A stretch of DNA of 64,000 bases from JBKPCD01 sp046727175 (GTDB taxonomy: Bacteria; Acidobacteriota; Vicinamibacteria; Vicinamibacterales; 2-12-FULL-66-21): contig JBKPCD010000062.1 in assembly GCA_046727175.1 (NCBI GenBank), forward strand, positions 1 through 64,000. The letters run 5' to 3'. Positions 33,540 through 41,411 of this stretch are shown here, in pieces (the first letter of the stretch is position 1; each line of letters starts with the position of its first letter). Under the pieces are notes generated by a model, which saw only the letters and a list, made by a program, of their open reading frames with translations, searched no databases and was not told where the DNA came from. The position numbers and the translations under genes were made by a program.

Positions 33540-33709
33540 GACGTCATGCTTGCCGAACGAGTGCTGATCGTCGGCGACAATCCGTTCAACGCGAAGCTGG
33601 CTTCACCACCGGCAACGTGTTAGCGTTCGCGTGGTCGGGCGATGGCGCCCATGTCGCAGTGGCGCGGGGCAATCTCTCCAGCGACGTGGTCCTCATTGCG
33701 ACGACGTGA
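33540..33709 (+). pseudogene. Remnant of a PD40/WD40-type kinase C-terminus
   Basis: The 306-bp gap after the debranching enzyme has one recognisable stretch: an open frame reading FTTGNVLAFAWSGDGAHVA, then ARGNLSSDVVLI and stop. FAWSxDGxxLAxxRGxxxSDVVLI is typical of the last beta-propeller blade of Acidobacteriota Ser/Thr kinases with TolB/PD40 repeats. There is no start codon or upstream domain, so only the tail survives. The rest of the gap (33420-33540) holds a weak CTCCCT/AGGGAG stem and nothing else I can identify. Confidence 0.45.
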
Positions 33710-33725
33710 GAAGCTTAGCACCACC

Positions 33726-35195
33726 TCAAGCGACCGGTACCAGCCTTTCCGCCGCGCTCGTCCGCGGCGTGCTCGCCAGACTCGCTGCCAGGCGTCGGAC
33801 CGCTTCGTCGATCGCCGCCGGCAGCACGCTCGAAAAGCAGATTCGCAGCTCCGACTCTCCTGCCGGATCCGGATAGAACGCGTGACCCGGCACGAACGCG
33901 ACACCCGCTGCGAGCGCGCGATCGAGCAGCGAGCGCGCACTCAGACCAGTTGGCGTCCGGCACCAGAGATACAGGCCTCCGAGCGGCCGCGCGAATCGAA
34001 GCGCACCTGGCGGAACATGCCGCTGAATCGACGCGAGCATCGAATTGCAGCGTCGCGCATGCTCCGCTCGCAGCGTTTTCAGATGCCGGTCGAAGTTGCC
34101 GTCCCGAATCAGCCGCGCCATCGCGAACTGCACGAGGTTCTGCGTGTGCGGATCCAGGCGCTGCTTGATGATTGCGATTTGATCGACGATCGACGGCGCC
34201 GCGGACAACCATCCGAGTCGCAGTCCAGGGGCGAGCACCTTCGAGAAGCTGTTCAGATAAATCACGATGTCGTGTCCGTCGATTTCACGCAGGGAGACCG
34301 GGGGCGCCTCGATGAAATAGAGCTCGCGATACGTCGCGTCCTCGACGATTGGCGTTCGATAGCGCCTCGCCAGATCGAGCACCTCTCGCCTCGTGCGTAT
34401 CGACATCGTCACGCCAGTCGGGTTCTGGAACGTGGGATTCGTGTAAATCAGCTTTGGACGATACCGGACCAAGAGGTCCTCGAGCTCGTCGATGTCCGCG
34501 CGCGCGATGTCCCAGCCAATCAGCTTCGCCCCTGCCGCGCGGAAGGACTGAATCGCGCCGAGATACCCAGGACGATCGAGAATGACCGCATCGCCGGGAT
34601 CGACGAGGCAGCGCGCAATCAGATCGAGCCCCTGCTGCGCGCCCGCGAGGATCAGCACGCTCTCCGCCGGAACGTTGAACCGATCGGCAATCGCCTCGCG
34701 AAGTGCCGGTTGTCCTTCAGTCGGTCCGTGGCGCCAGGCCGCGTGTGCGTCGCGCTCGAGTACCTGATCGATCGCCTGACGGAAGGCTGCCGTTGGAAAG
34801 CAGTCGATCGCCGGCGCTCCTGCGGCGAGTGACAACAAGCGCGCATCGGAGGCATGACGAATCGCGTCGCGCAGCGTGGAGTCGCTCGAGCGCAGTGCCG
34901 CCGACGCGATCTTTCCTCGCCACGCGAATGGAGCGCCGGACGAGTCCGGTGTGGCGCAGACGAACGTGCCCCGCCCGACGTACCCGCGGATCAGTCCGCG
35001 CGACTCCAGTTCACGATACGCGCTGACGACGGTCGTCCGGCTGATCCGAAGCCGCTTCGCCAGCTCGCGCTCCGGCGGCACGCGCGCTCCGGCCGGGAGA
35101 TCGCCGCGCGCAATCGCGTCCTCGAACAACGCCACGAGATGGCCGTAGAGCGGACGCGAAGTCCGCAGGAACTGGCGTTCGATGGCTTGGATCAT
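33726..35195 (-). CDS. MocR-type regulator: GntR winged helix fused to aminotransferase
   Basis: 489 residues from ATG 35195; the open frame extends to 35384 but without conserved sequence. Residues about 10-75 form a GntR winged helix (LPAGARVPPERELAKRLRIS then RTTVVSAYRELESRGLIRGY). The remainder is a fold-type I aminotransferase domain: ILAGAQQGLDLIARCL, NPTFQNPTGVTMS, DATYRELYF and the PLP lysine in LNSFSKVLAPGLRLGW. MocR proteins bind PLP/amino-acid adducts and control genes for PLP, GABA or amino-acid metabolism. The target is not evident. Confidence 0.9.
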   Translation of the reverse strand: MIQAIERQFLRTSRPLYGHLVALFEDAIARGDLPAGARVPPERELAKRLRISRTTVVSAYRELESRGLIRGYVGRGTFVCATPDSSGAPFAWRGKIASAALRSSDSTLRDAIRHASDARLLSLAAGAPAIDCFPTAAFRQAIDQVLERDAHAAWRHGPTEGQPALREAIADRFNVPAESVLILAGAQQGLDLIARCLVDPGDAVILDRPGYLGAIQSFRAAGAKLIGWDIARADIDELEDLLVRYRPKLIYTNPTFQNPTGVTMSIRTRREVLDLARRYRTPIVEDATYRELYFIEAPPVSLREIDGHDIVIYLNSFSKVLAPGLRLGWLSAAPSIVDQIAIIKQRLDPHTQNLVQFAMARLIRDGNFDRHLKTLRAEHARRCNSMLASIQRHVPPGALRFARPLGGLYLWCRTPTGLSARSLLDRALAAGVAFVPGHAFYPDPAGESELRICFSSVLPAAIDEAVRRLAASLASTPRTSAAERLVPVA

Positions 35196-35406
35196 GAGTG
35201 GGCTCCGGAAACCCCGCGAACCCGTTTCCATGTCGCGTTCGGGGGCACGGTCAACGAGATCGACAGTGTGACTCAATGGCCTGCTCGTACGCGAGTCCAA
35301 TGATCGATTGGCAGGATGTTCGGGTTGATCTGTCGGCGACTTTCTGGCGCTGAGGCGCGTCAGAGGATCGGTCCAATCCGACAATGGCTCCCGCGTAACA
35401 GTTCCC

Positions 35407-35457
35407 GGGAACTGGGGCGCCCGGCCCCCGGTACCCGGCCCCCGGTCCCCAGTTCCC
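35407..35457. repeat. CCCGG-type degenerate-repeat hairpin
   Basis: GGGAACTGGGG (35407-35417) pairs perfectly with CCCCAGTTCCC (35447-35457). The loop, and the sequence after it to about 35490, consist of CCCGGTCCCCGG units. It lies upstream of the MocR gene and just past the oxidoreductase stop. Confidence 0.75.
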
Positions 35458-35492
35458 AGTCCCGGTCCCGGTCCCCGGCACCGGTTCTCCCT

Positions 35493-36395
35493 TCAGCAAA
35501 GATCCTCTTTCAGCAGATCAGTGTTGATCGCGAAGGCCGCTTCCGCTCCTTCGGCTGCAGCGACGACGACCCACTGGACCGCGCGTGAGGCATCGCCGGC
35601 GACGTACAGCCCCAGCATATGAGTCGTTTCGTACTTGCCGGTTCGTACGGTTCCTTTGTCATTGAACTCACACCCGAGTCGGAGTGACAGATCGGAGCGC
35701 TGCGATTGAGCCGTCGTGAAGAACAGCGCGCGCCGCCGAAGGCGCGCGCCGGCCTCGAACACGATGTTCTGCAGAATCCCGTCGTCCCCTTCGAGTCGCG
35801 CGATCCGTTCCTCGCGGATCGCGATGCAATGGCGCTCGAGGCGCGCACGGTCGTCGTCATCGAGCTCGCTCGCGCCGTCGCTGCAGAGCACGAGATCGCG
35901 GCTCCACGCCGTCAGCTCCAGAGCAAGACCGCACGCGCGATGGCCGCGCCCGTAGATCGCGAGAGGCTGATCGCGCACCTCCCAGGCATCGCAATACGGG
36001 CAGTGAAACACGCTCCGGCCATACAACGCCTGCACGCCCTCGATCGCCGGGAGGTGATCGACGACGCCGGTTGCCAGCAGGAGCTTGCGCGAGCGCACGT
36101 GATCGCCGGTGGCCAGCGCGACCTCGAAGCTGCCATCACCGCGCCGGTCCGCTCCGACGACTTCGGCCTCGCGAACCTCGATCGTGTCGTACTGCGCGAG
36201 GTCCCTGCGAGCGATCGAGAGAAACTCGGCCGGGGGAATGCCGTCGCGCGTGAGATACCCGTGAATCGCCCGCGCCGCCGCATTTCGCGGCCGCCCCGTG
36301 TCGCACAGCAGCACCGATCGGCAACAGCGACCCAGGATGAGCGCCGCGCTCAGCCCCGCGGGACCGGCGCCGACGATGATGACGTCGTAAACCAT
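35493..36395 (-). CDS. Thioredoxin-reductase-like FAD/NAD(P) oxidoreductase
   Basis: 300 residues. The FAD-binding GAGPAG (about 9-14) is followed by a redox-active CPYC (C132, C135) in FHCPYCDAWEV. The NAD(P)-binding loop IYGRGHRACGLALEL departs from the usual GxGxxG. The C-terminal FAD motif is LGLYVAGDASRAVQWVV. The protein resembles the short bacterial TrxB-like reductases used by dithiol oxidases as well as true thioredoxin reductases. No thioredoxin gene is adjacent. Cytoplasmic. Confidence 0.87.
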   Translation of the reverse strand: MVYDVIIVGAGPAGLSAALILGRCCRSVLLCDTGRPRNAAARAIHGYLTRDGIPPAEFLSIARRDLAQYDTIEVREAEVVGADRRGDGSFEVALATGDHVRSRKLLLATGVVDHLPAIEGVQALYGRSVFHCPYCDAWEVRDQPLAIYGRGHRACGLALELTAWSRDLVLCSDGASELDDDDRARLERHCIAIREERIARLEGDDGILQNIVFEAGARLRRRALFFTTAQSQRSDLSLRLGCEFNDKGTVRTGKYETTHMLGLYVAGDASRAVQWVVVAAAEGAEAAFAINTDLLKEDLC

Positions 36396-36402
36396 CGAAT
36401 CA

Positions 36403-36750
36403 CTAATCCCTGATCACTGATCGTGAATCCCTGATCCTTGAATCGGTCAATCCCTGAATCCTCGGATCGCTCAATCCTCGGATCGTGAATCACTGATCCG
36501 ATCAGTGAATCATGTAATCCAGTCTCGAGCCGGTTGACCGTCACCGTGTTGAGACGGTCTTGTTCCATGACATCGAACCTCGCGCGAGATCGATTCTGCA
36601 GCGATTGCCTCACGATGCGCTCTTCCTCGGTGAGAGTTCACGCATCGTTCAGCCATGGAAGGACAAGATTCGACGATCCAACGATTCGATGATTCGACGA
36701 TTCGACGGTGCAAGGATTAGAGGGATTCACGATCAGTGATTAGTGATTAG
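36403..36750. repeat. GATTC-type degenerate-repeat long hairpin
   Basis: Arm 36403-36440 is nearly the reverse complement of 36711-36750 (shared core GGATTCACGATCAGTGAT). Both arms continue as GATTCGACGATTC/GAATCCCTGATC units, out to about 36515 on the left and in from about 36666 on the right. The 150-nt centre has no coding signal. It occupies the 344-bp gap between the kinase stop and the oxidoreductase start. Confidence 0.85.
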
Positions 36751-39139
36751 AGGGATTAGGGATTCGAGGCGGCGCGCCGCCGATCGCCTGGAAGCGCGGT
36801 TCCGCGCGGAGCGCGTCGAGATCCGGGTCGCGGCCGATGCGCGCGCGAGTCAGCGCAGGAAGCGCCGCCGCGACGCGCTCGAGTGAATCGAGTGCACGAT
36901 CGGTGTCGCCGCCGAGCGCCAGCACGCACGCGATGTAGTAGCGAGTGTTGGGATCGTCCGCACCGTTGGCCACGCGGGCCTTGAACATCTTGAGCGCACG
37001 ATCGAAGTGCTGCGTCGCGAGCTCCGCGTTGCCCATGCGGTGATAGGCGGCGCCGAGCTTGACGTGCAGCTCGATTTCGCTGCGCTCCTTGAGCGCGTGG
37101 TCACTCGCGCCCAGGAACGCCAGCCCTCGGTCGAACTCCTGCACCGCTTCATCGTAGCGATGCTGCAGGTAGTACACGTAGCCGAGGCGCGCGTTGGCGC
37201 CGATCATCTGCAGGCCGGTGTTGCCGGAGATGAACTGATTCTGGAGCTCCACGGCCCGTTTGAGGACTTTCTCGGCCTCGTCGTACCGCTGCTCCCACGA
37301 CAGCAACAATCCGAGCTGCAGATACGAGTAGCCGGCCTCGGGATTCAGGGTGATGGAGCGCTCGAGCACGGGAATCGCGCCGGCAATGTCTCCCTTGCCG
37401 ACCCAGAGCGCCCGCGCGAGCGCCTGGTAGGCCTGGCCGTTTTCCGGCTCACGACGGATGGCTTCCTGTATCGACGCGATTCCCTCATCGACCTTCCCGA
37501 GCGATACGAGCGCCGACCCGAGGTACGCGTGCGCATCGGCGAGATCGGGATCGATCGCCAGCGCCCGACGCTCCATCGCCACGCCCTTGAGCACCAGATC
37601 CTGGATGCTCATGAAGCCGCCCTTGAGCTGATATGCGCCGCCGAGCGCGGCCCATGCCATCGCGTACTCGGGGTAGTGCTGCGTCGCCTCCTCGAACGAT
37701 GCGATCGCCCGTTCGATCGAATCGCGGGTGGCCAGGCGCAGGTTCATCATGCCGCGTGCGTAGCTCTCGTACGCCTGGACCGAACGCGTCTCACGACGCT
37801 CGATCCCCGCGACTTCGGTTCCGCGCAGCGCGAGGTTCAAGCCCTGGCTCAGTTCGTAGACAATCTTGTCCTGTAGTCCGAAGATCTCCCCGATTCGGCC
37901 ATCGACCTTCACGGTCCGCCGCACTTCGCCCGTCGCCACTTCGACGAAGTTCGCCGTGATGCGGACCATGTCGCCCATTCGCTGGAAACCGCCGACCACC
38001 ACCCACGTCGCGCCGAGCCGGCGCCCGATATCGATCGCAAGCGATTCGTCGAGATGGACGTTGGAGCTGAGATTGCGGAGCGCGTCGAACACGCGGGCGC
38101 GGCCGATGATGGTCAGGCCGTGGATGTTCTTCAGATCGGAGCTGACCGTCTCGGCGATGCCCGTTCCAATCCAGTCATCGGCCGGCTCGCGCGTGATGTT
38201 CACGAACGTCATCACCGCGACGGAGTGGTCGACCGGCGCTCCTGCCTGTGAACCCGCCGCCAGCCTCGTCGTCGTCCGGCGCGTTACCGCGTCGAGCTGA
38301 CCTGCAACGGCGCGCAGATCATCCGCAATCTCTCGCGCGGACTGGTATCGGAACGTCGGTGACTTCTCGAGGGCTCGAGAGACGACCGTGTCGAACATCG
38401 GCGGATTGGCCGAACTGAAGCGGGACGGCGGGGGCGGAATCTCGTGGAGGATGTGATCGATGATCTCGGTGGGCGAGGTGCCGCTGAACGGCATCCGGCT
38501 GGTGGCGAGCTCGAACAGGACGACCCCGAGCGAGAAGAGATCGGCGCGGTGATCCACCTGGCGCCCGAGCGCCTGCTCGGGCGCCATGTACGACACGGTA
38601 CCGATGACCATTCCCGCGACCGTCATCTGCGGCAGGGTCCTCGCCGTCGCATCGAGCGACTGATCGCGCCCCACGAACTTGGCGAGACCGAAATCGAGGA
38701 CCTTGACGAGCCCGCGTTCGGTGCGAATGAGGTTCGCGCTCTTGATGTCGCGATGAATGATGCCGCGCGAATGCGCTTCGTCGAGCGCATCGGTAACCTG
38801 CAACCCCACTTCGATCGTCTCGCGAATCGGCAAGGGACCTTTCGCGACGCGCGTCGACAGCAGCTCCCCTTCCACGTACTCCATCACGATGAAATCGGAG
38901 CCGGCGTGCTCACCGATGTCGTACGTGACGGCGATGTTCGGTGACCGCAGCAACGAGGCGGCGCGCGCCTCGTTCAGCAGCCGTGCACGACTTTCGGGAT
39001 CGCTTTTCAGGGCCGTTGGAAGGAACTTGAGGGCGACCGGACGGCCGAGTCGAACGTCCTCCGCGCGATACACTTCTCCCATCCCGCCGGAGCCGAGCAG
39101 CTGTTCGACCTTGTAATGCTGAACGGTGTTTCCAATCAC
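36740..39139 (-). CDS. Ser/Thr protein kinase with TolB-like and TPR region
   Basis: 799 residues from GTG 39139 (VIGNTVQHYKVEQLLG, the usual start for the family); a TTG three codons earlier is possible. The kinase domain spans about 1-265: GSGGMGEVY loop (17-25), VALK lysine (K38), HRDIKSANL (129-137), DFG (149-151), APE-like MAPEQALGRQVDHRADLFSL. There is no membrane helix. A TolB-N-like segment follows (AVMTFVNITREPADDWIGTGIAE, about 305-430), then some six to eight TPRs (PEYAMAWAALGGAYQLKGG, DLADAHAYLGSALVSLGK, PENGQAYQALARALW and others). The C-terminus is likely a protein-binding scaffold. Substrates unknown. Confidence 0.92.
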   Translation of the reverse strand: MIGNTVQHYKVEQLLGSGGMGEVYRAEDVRLGRPVALKFLPTALKSDPESRARLLNEARAASLLRSPNIAVTYDIGEHAGSDFIVMEYVEGELLSTRVAKGPLPIRETIEVGLQVTDALDEAHSRGIIHRDIKSANLIRTERGLVKVLDFGLAKFVGRDQSLDATARTLPQMTVAGMVIGTVSYMAPEQALGRQVDHRADLFSLGVVLFELATSRMPFSGTSPTEIIDHILHEIPPPPSRFSSANPPMFDTVVSRALEKSPTFRYQSAREIADDLRAVAGQLDAVTRRTTTRLAAGSQAGAPVDHSVAVMTFVNITREPADDWIGTGIAETVSSDLKNIHGLTIIGRARVFDALRNLSSNVHLDESLAIDIGRRLGATWVVVGGFQRMGDMVRITANFVEVATGEVRRTVKVDGRIGEIFGLQDKIVYELSQGLNLALRGTEVAGIERRETRSVQAYESYARGMMNLRLATRDSIERAIASFEEATQHYPEYAMAWAALGGAYQLKGGFMSIQDLVLKGVAMERRALAIDPDLADAHAYLGSALVSLGKVDEGIASIQEAIRREPENGQAYQALARALWVGKGDIAGAIPVLERSITLNPEAGYSYLQLGLLLSWEQRYDEAEKVLKRAVELQNQFISGNTGLQMIGANARLGYVYYLQHRYDEAVQEFDRGLAFLGASDHALKERSEIELHVKLGAAYHRMGNAELATQHFDRALKMFKARVANGADDPNTRYYIACVLALGGDTDRALDSLERVAAALPALTRARIGRDPDLDALRAEPRFQAIGGAPPRIPNPSNH

Positions 39140-39152
39140 GCTGAACAAAGAT

Positions 39153-39206
39153 AGAAGCTAGAAGCTGGATCGATGACGACCACGCCCGCTCCAGCTTCTA
39201 GATTCT
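39153..39206. repeat. AGAAGCT-type degenerate-repeat hairpin
   Basis: AGAAGCTAGAAGCTGGATCG (39153-39172) pairs with 39187-39206 at 18 of 20 positions around a 14-nt loop. It lies just upstream of the kinase start, between divergent genes. Confidence 0.75.
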
Positions 39207-39302
39207 AGCTTCTTAGCCCTATCACCAATTGAGACGCCCGCCGCCTGACTGGAGGTTCCGTAGCGCAGCGCGCTCCCGCAATTGTGTCACGCCTCGCGGC
39301 GC

Positions 39303-39330
39303 TTGACTCTTCTGCGTTACACGGTACGCT
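39303..39330 (+). promoter_or_regulatory. Sigma-70-type promoter TTGACT-N16-TACGCT
   Basis: -35 TTGACT (39303-39308), spacer 16 nt, -10 TACGCT (39325-39330). The ATG at 39340 is 9 nt beyond the -10, so the leader would be a few bases at most. Confidence 0.45.
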
Positions 39331-39339
39331 GGAAGACGA

Positions 39340-39711
39340 ATGATTGTGGTCCGCGTTCTCGCGATGGTTCTCGTAGCTCTGCTGAGCGGTCTCCCCGCCG
39401 CCCGGGCGGCCTGCGATTTGCGATGCGAGGTCGGAGGCACGCGGACGGCGCTGCCATCGAATCAGTGTTCCGAACACGGCACCCCGGCTGATTCTGCGCC
39501 GGTCCCGCGCAGCTGCGATCACGTTCACGCCGGCCCCGACGCGGTGCTCGCATCGGTCGTGACCTCGGCCTCGATGGTCGTCCCAATCCTCCCGATGGTC
39601 CCCGCCGCGATCGCGGTCTCCGCGGGCAGCGGATTCGCAGCGCCCGCCATCGATGATGCGGCGCACGGCGCACCGCTCGCGCTCCGAATCGCGCTTGCCA
39701 TCCGAATCTAA
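39340..39711 (+). CDS. Small exported protein of unknown function (Cys/His-containing)
   Basis: 123 residues. A signal peptide (about 1-23, cleavage near ARAACD) precedes a Cys-containing region (CDLRCEVGG, SNQCSEHG, RSCDHVHAGPD) with possible metal-binding Cys/His pairs. A hydrophobic stretch (about 70-100) may be a membrane helix. Proteins of this kind are often found next to metal-efflux or copper genes, and the outer-membrane-type gene at 40136 follows in the same direction. No family assignment. It is preceded by a TTGACT/TACGCT promoter. Confidence 0.6.
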   Translation: MIVVRVLAMVLVALLSGLPAARAACDLRCEVGGTRTALPSNQCSEHGTPADSAPVPRSCDHVHAGPDAVLASVVTSASMVVPILPMVPAAIAVSAGSGFAAPAIDDAAHGAPLALRIALAIRI

Positions 39712-39745
39712 CGAGGCACCTTTTTTACGCGCGCGATTCAGTATT

Positions 39746-39900
39746 CGCATGCAGGCGGGGTCTGAAGACCCGCCCTACAGCAACACTTTCGCATCCCATG
39801 ACGGTCAGAGGCGCGCCAGGGGCGCGCCCCGTCACACTCCACCGCGCCCAAGACGCGCGCCGGGGACCCCGGCCCGCGAGCGAAGGCGAGGCCGGGGACT
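39746..39900. repeat. GC-rich palindromes in a 420-bp gene-free stretch
   Basis: GGCGGGGTCTGAAGACCCGCC (39753-39775 region) is a near-perfect inverted repeat. It is followed by a second imperfect stem around GGGGACCCCGG and GGCCGGGGACTCC, with a GCGAGCGAAGGCG motif like that near 55230. No ORF with coding character was seen between 39712 and 40132. Confidence 0.5.
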
Positions 39901-39961
39901 CCACCGTACGTTTTGTGCCGTGGGGGGAGAGGGGGACATCGTCCCTCGGACTGAGTGCTGA

Positions 39962-40107
39962 CTTTCATAATTACGGTGGCATTCGGCTGGCGATGCATCC
40001 CGCCTGGCGGCGTTGCTCGGCGCTCAAATATTCCCGATATTTTCACGCCTCGCGCCTTGCCCGGCGGGCGCCTCGCCACCCTCGGTGCGTCACCGTAATT
40101 GTGAAAG
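39962..40107. repeat. MITE-like inverted repeat, 17-bp termini
   Basis: CTTTCATAATTACGGTG (39962-39978) is the inverted copy of 40091-40107 with one mismatch, enclosing 112 bp that contain further GC-rich stems. The arms are AT-richer than the surroundings. No flanking target duplication was clear. It ends about 25 bp before the next gene and could carry its promoter. Confidence 0.6.
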
Positions 40108-40135
40108 GCAGCACTAAGTCGGAGAGGAGTCGTTG

Positions 40136-41392
40136 ATGTTATCGATGTTGTGCAGCGGCGCGCTGGCGTCGCTGCTCACCGTTCTGGCGCGGAGCACGCC
40201 CGAATCCAGCCAACCGATGCAACACCAGCACGGCGACATGTCGGCGAGCGCGTGGCACATCATGAAGGACGGTGTGGTGTTTCTGACGTTCAATCATCAA
40301 GGAGACGGGCGCGGCGGCGACGAACTCGTTTCGCAGAACTGGTGGATGGGCATGGCCGAGCGTCGCGCAGCCGGCGGCACCCTGCGCTTCAATCTGATGC
40401 TCAGCCTCGAGCCGGCGACCGTCGGGAAAGACGGCTACCGCGAGCTCTTTCAGATTGGCGAAACCGTCGATGACCGCGCGCTCATCGATCATCAGCACCC
40501 GCACGATCTGCTGATGCAGGCGGCGGTCGTGTGGCGCGTTCCGTTGCCGCGCGACTACGGGCTGACGCTCGCAGGAGCGCCGGTCGGCGAGCCCGCGCTT
40601 GGACCGGTCGCATTCATGCACCGCGCCTCCGCGTTCGAGAATCCGACCGCGCCGCTCGGACATCACGTTCTGGACTCGACGCACATCGCGATGGGCGTCC
40701 TGACCGCAGCTCTCGATCGCGGCCCCTGGCAAGTCGAAGGATCGATCTTTCACGGGGCGGAACCCGACGAACAGCGATGGGATCTCATGGATCCGGGCGC
40801 GCTCGACTCGTGGTCGGTTCGCGGGTGGTACCGGCCGAACGCTGCGTGGACGTTTCAGGTCTCGCACGGGTTCCTCCACGAACCCGAAGCAACGGACCCT
40901 GGAGATCTGCGCCGGACAACGGGGTCAGCGTCGTGGATGCGCCGTCACGCGAGTGGCTGGACGGCAGCGACACTCGCCTACGGCCGAAACAACGAGCCCG
41001 GTCGCGACTTCAGCACGGGGCTGGCCGAAGCGACACACGCGTTCGGTCGCGAAACGGTCTACGGCCGGTTCGAGGCGCGTCAGGTCGAAACGGATCTTCT
41101 TCGCTTCGGCATTCACGGATTCGTTGGCACCGGGAAAAAGACGCACGTTCCCGAAGGTGTCGGCGGCGTCGACACGATTCTCGCGACAACCATCGGTGGC
41201 ACGCACCGGATCATGGAACGGTCAGGATGGGATCTCGCGGCCGGCGCCGACGCGACGTTCTACGGCGTCCCGGCGGTGCTGGAGCCTCTGTACGGCAACG
41301 CCCCCGTGTCGTTCCACGTGTTCCTGCGCCTGCGGCCGCCGGCACCAATGGGACGGATGGGGGAGATGACGATGACGGGGGCAATGAAGTGA
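40136..41392 (+). CDS. Outer-membrane-type beta-rich protein, metal-locus associated
   Basis: 418 residues from ATG 40136 (an ATG one codon earlier is also in frame). The N-terminal segment is hydrophobic (signal). The rest alternates polar and hydrophobic residues with many aromatics, as in outer-membrane beta-barrels. Conserved-looking segments are WHIMKDGVVFLTFNHQGDGRGG, LFQIGETVDDRALIDHQHPHDLL (His cluster) and EGSIFHGAEPDEQRWD. Proteins with the DHQHPHD motif are, as I recall, encoded near copper-resistance genes. A structural or metal-binding role is inferred. The small Cys/His protein at 39340 is the only possible partner here. Confidence 0.7.
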   Translation: MLSMLCSGALASLLTVLARSTPESSQPMQHQHGDMSASAWHIMKDGVVFLTFNHQGDGRGGDELVSQNWWMGMAERRAAGGTLRFNLMLSLEPATVGKDGYRELFQIGETVDDRALIDHQHPHDLLMQAAVVWRVPLPRDYGLTLAGAPVGEPALGPVAFMHRASAFENPTAPLGHHVLDSTHIAMGVLTAALDRGPWQVEGSIFHGAEPDEQRWDLMDPGALDSWSVRGWYRPNAAWTFQVSHGFLHEPEATDPGDLRRTTGSASWMRRHASGWTAATLAYGRNNEPGRDFSTGLAEATHAFGRETVYGRFEARQVETDLLRFGIHGFVGTGKKTHVPEGVGGVDTILATTIGGTHRIMERSGWDLAAGADATFYGVPAVLEPLYGNAPVSFHVFLRLRPPAPMGRMGEMTMTGAMK

Positions 41393-41411
41393 CGGTGCTG
41401 AAGGTGCCCTT

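Noticed and set aside
33465..33566. 33-codon ORF (MSDVHRGSEPAFSYYC...)
   Set aside because: No homology, no downstream coupling and a weak ribosome-binding site; likely chance.
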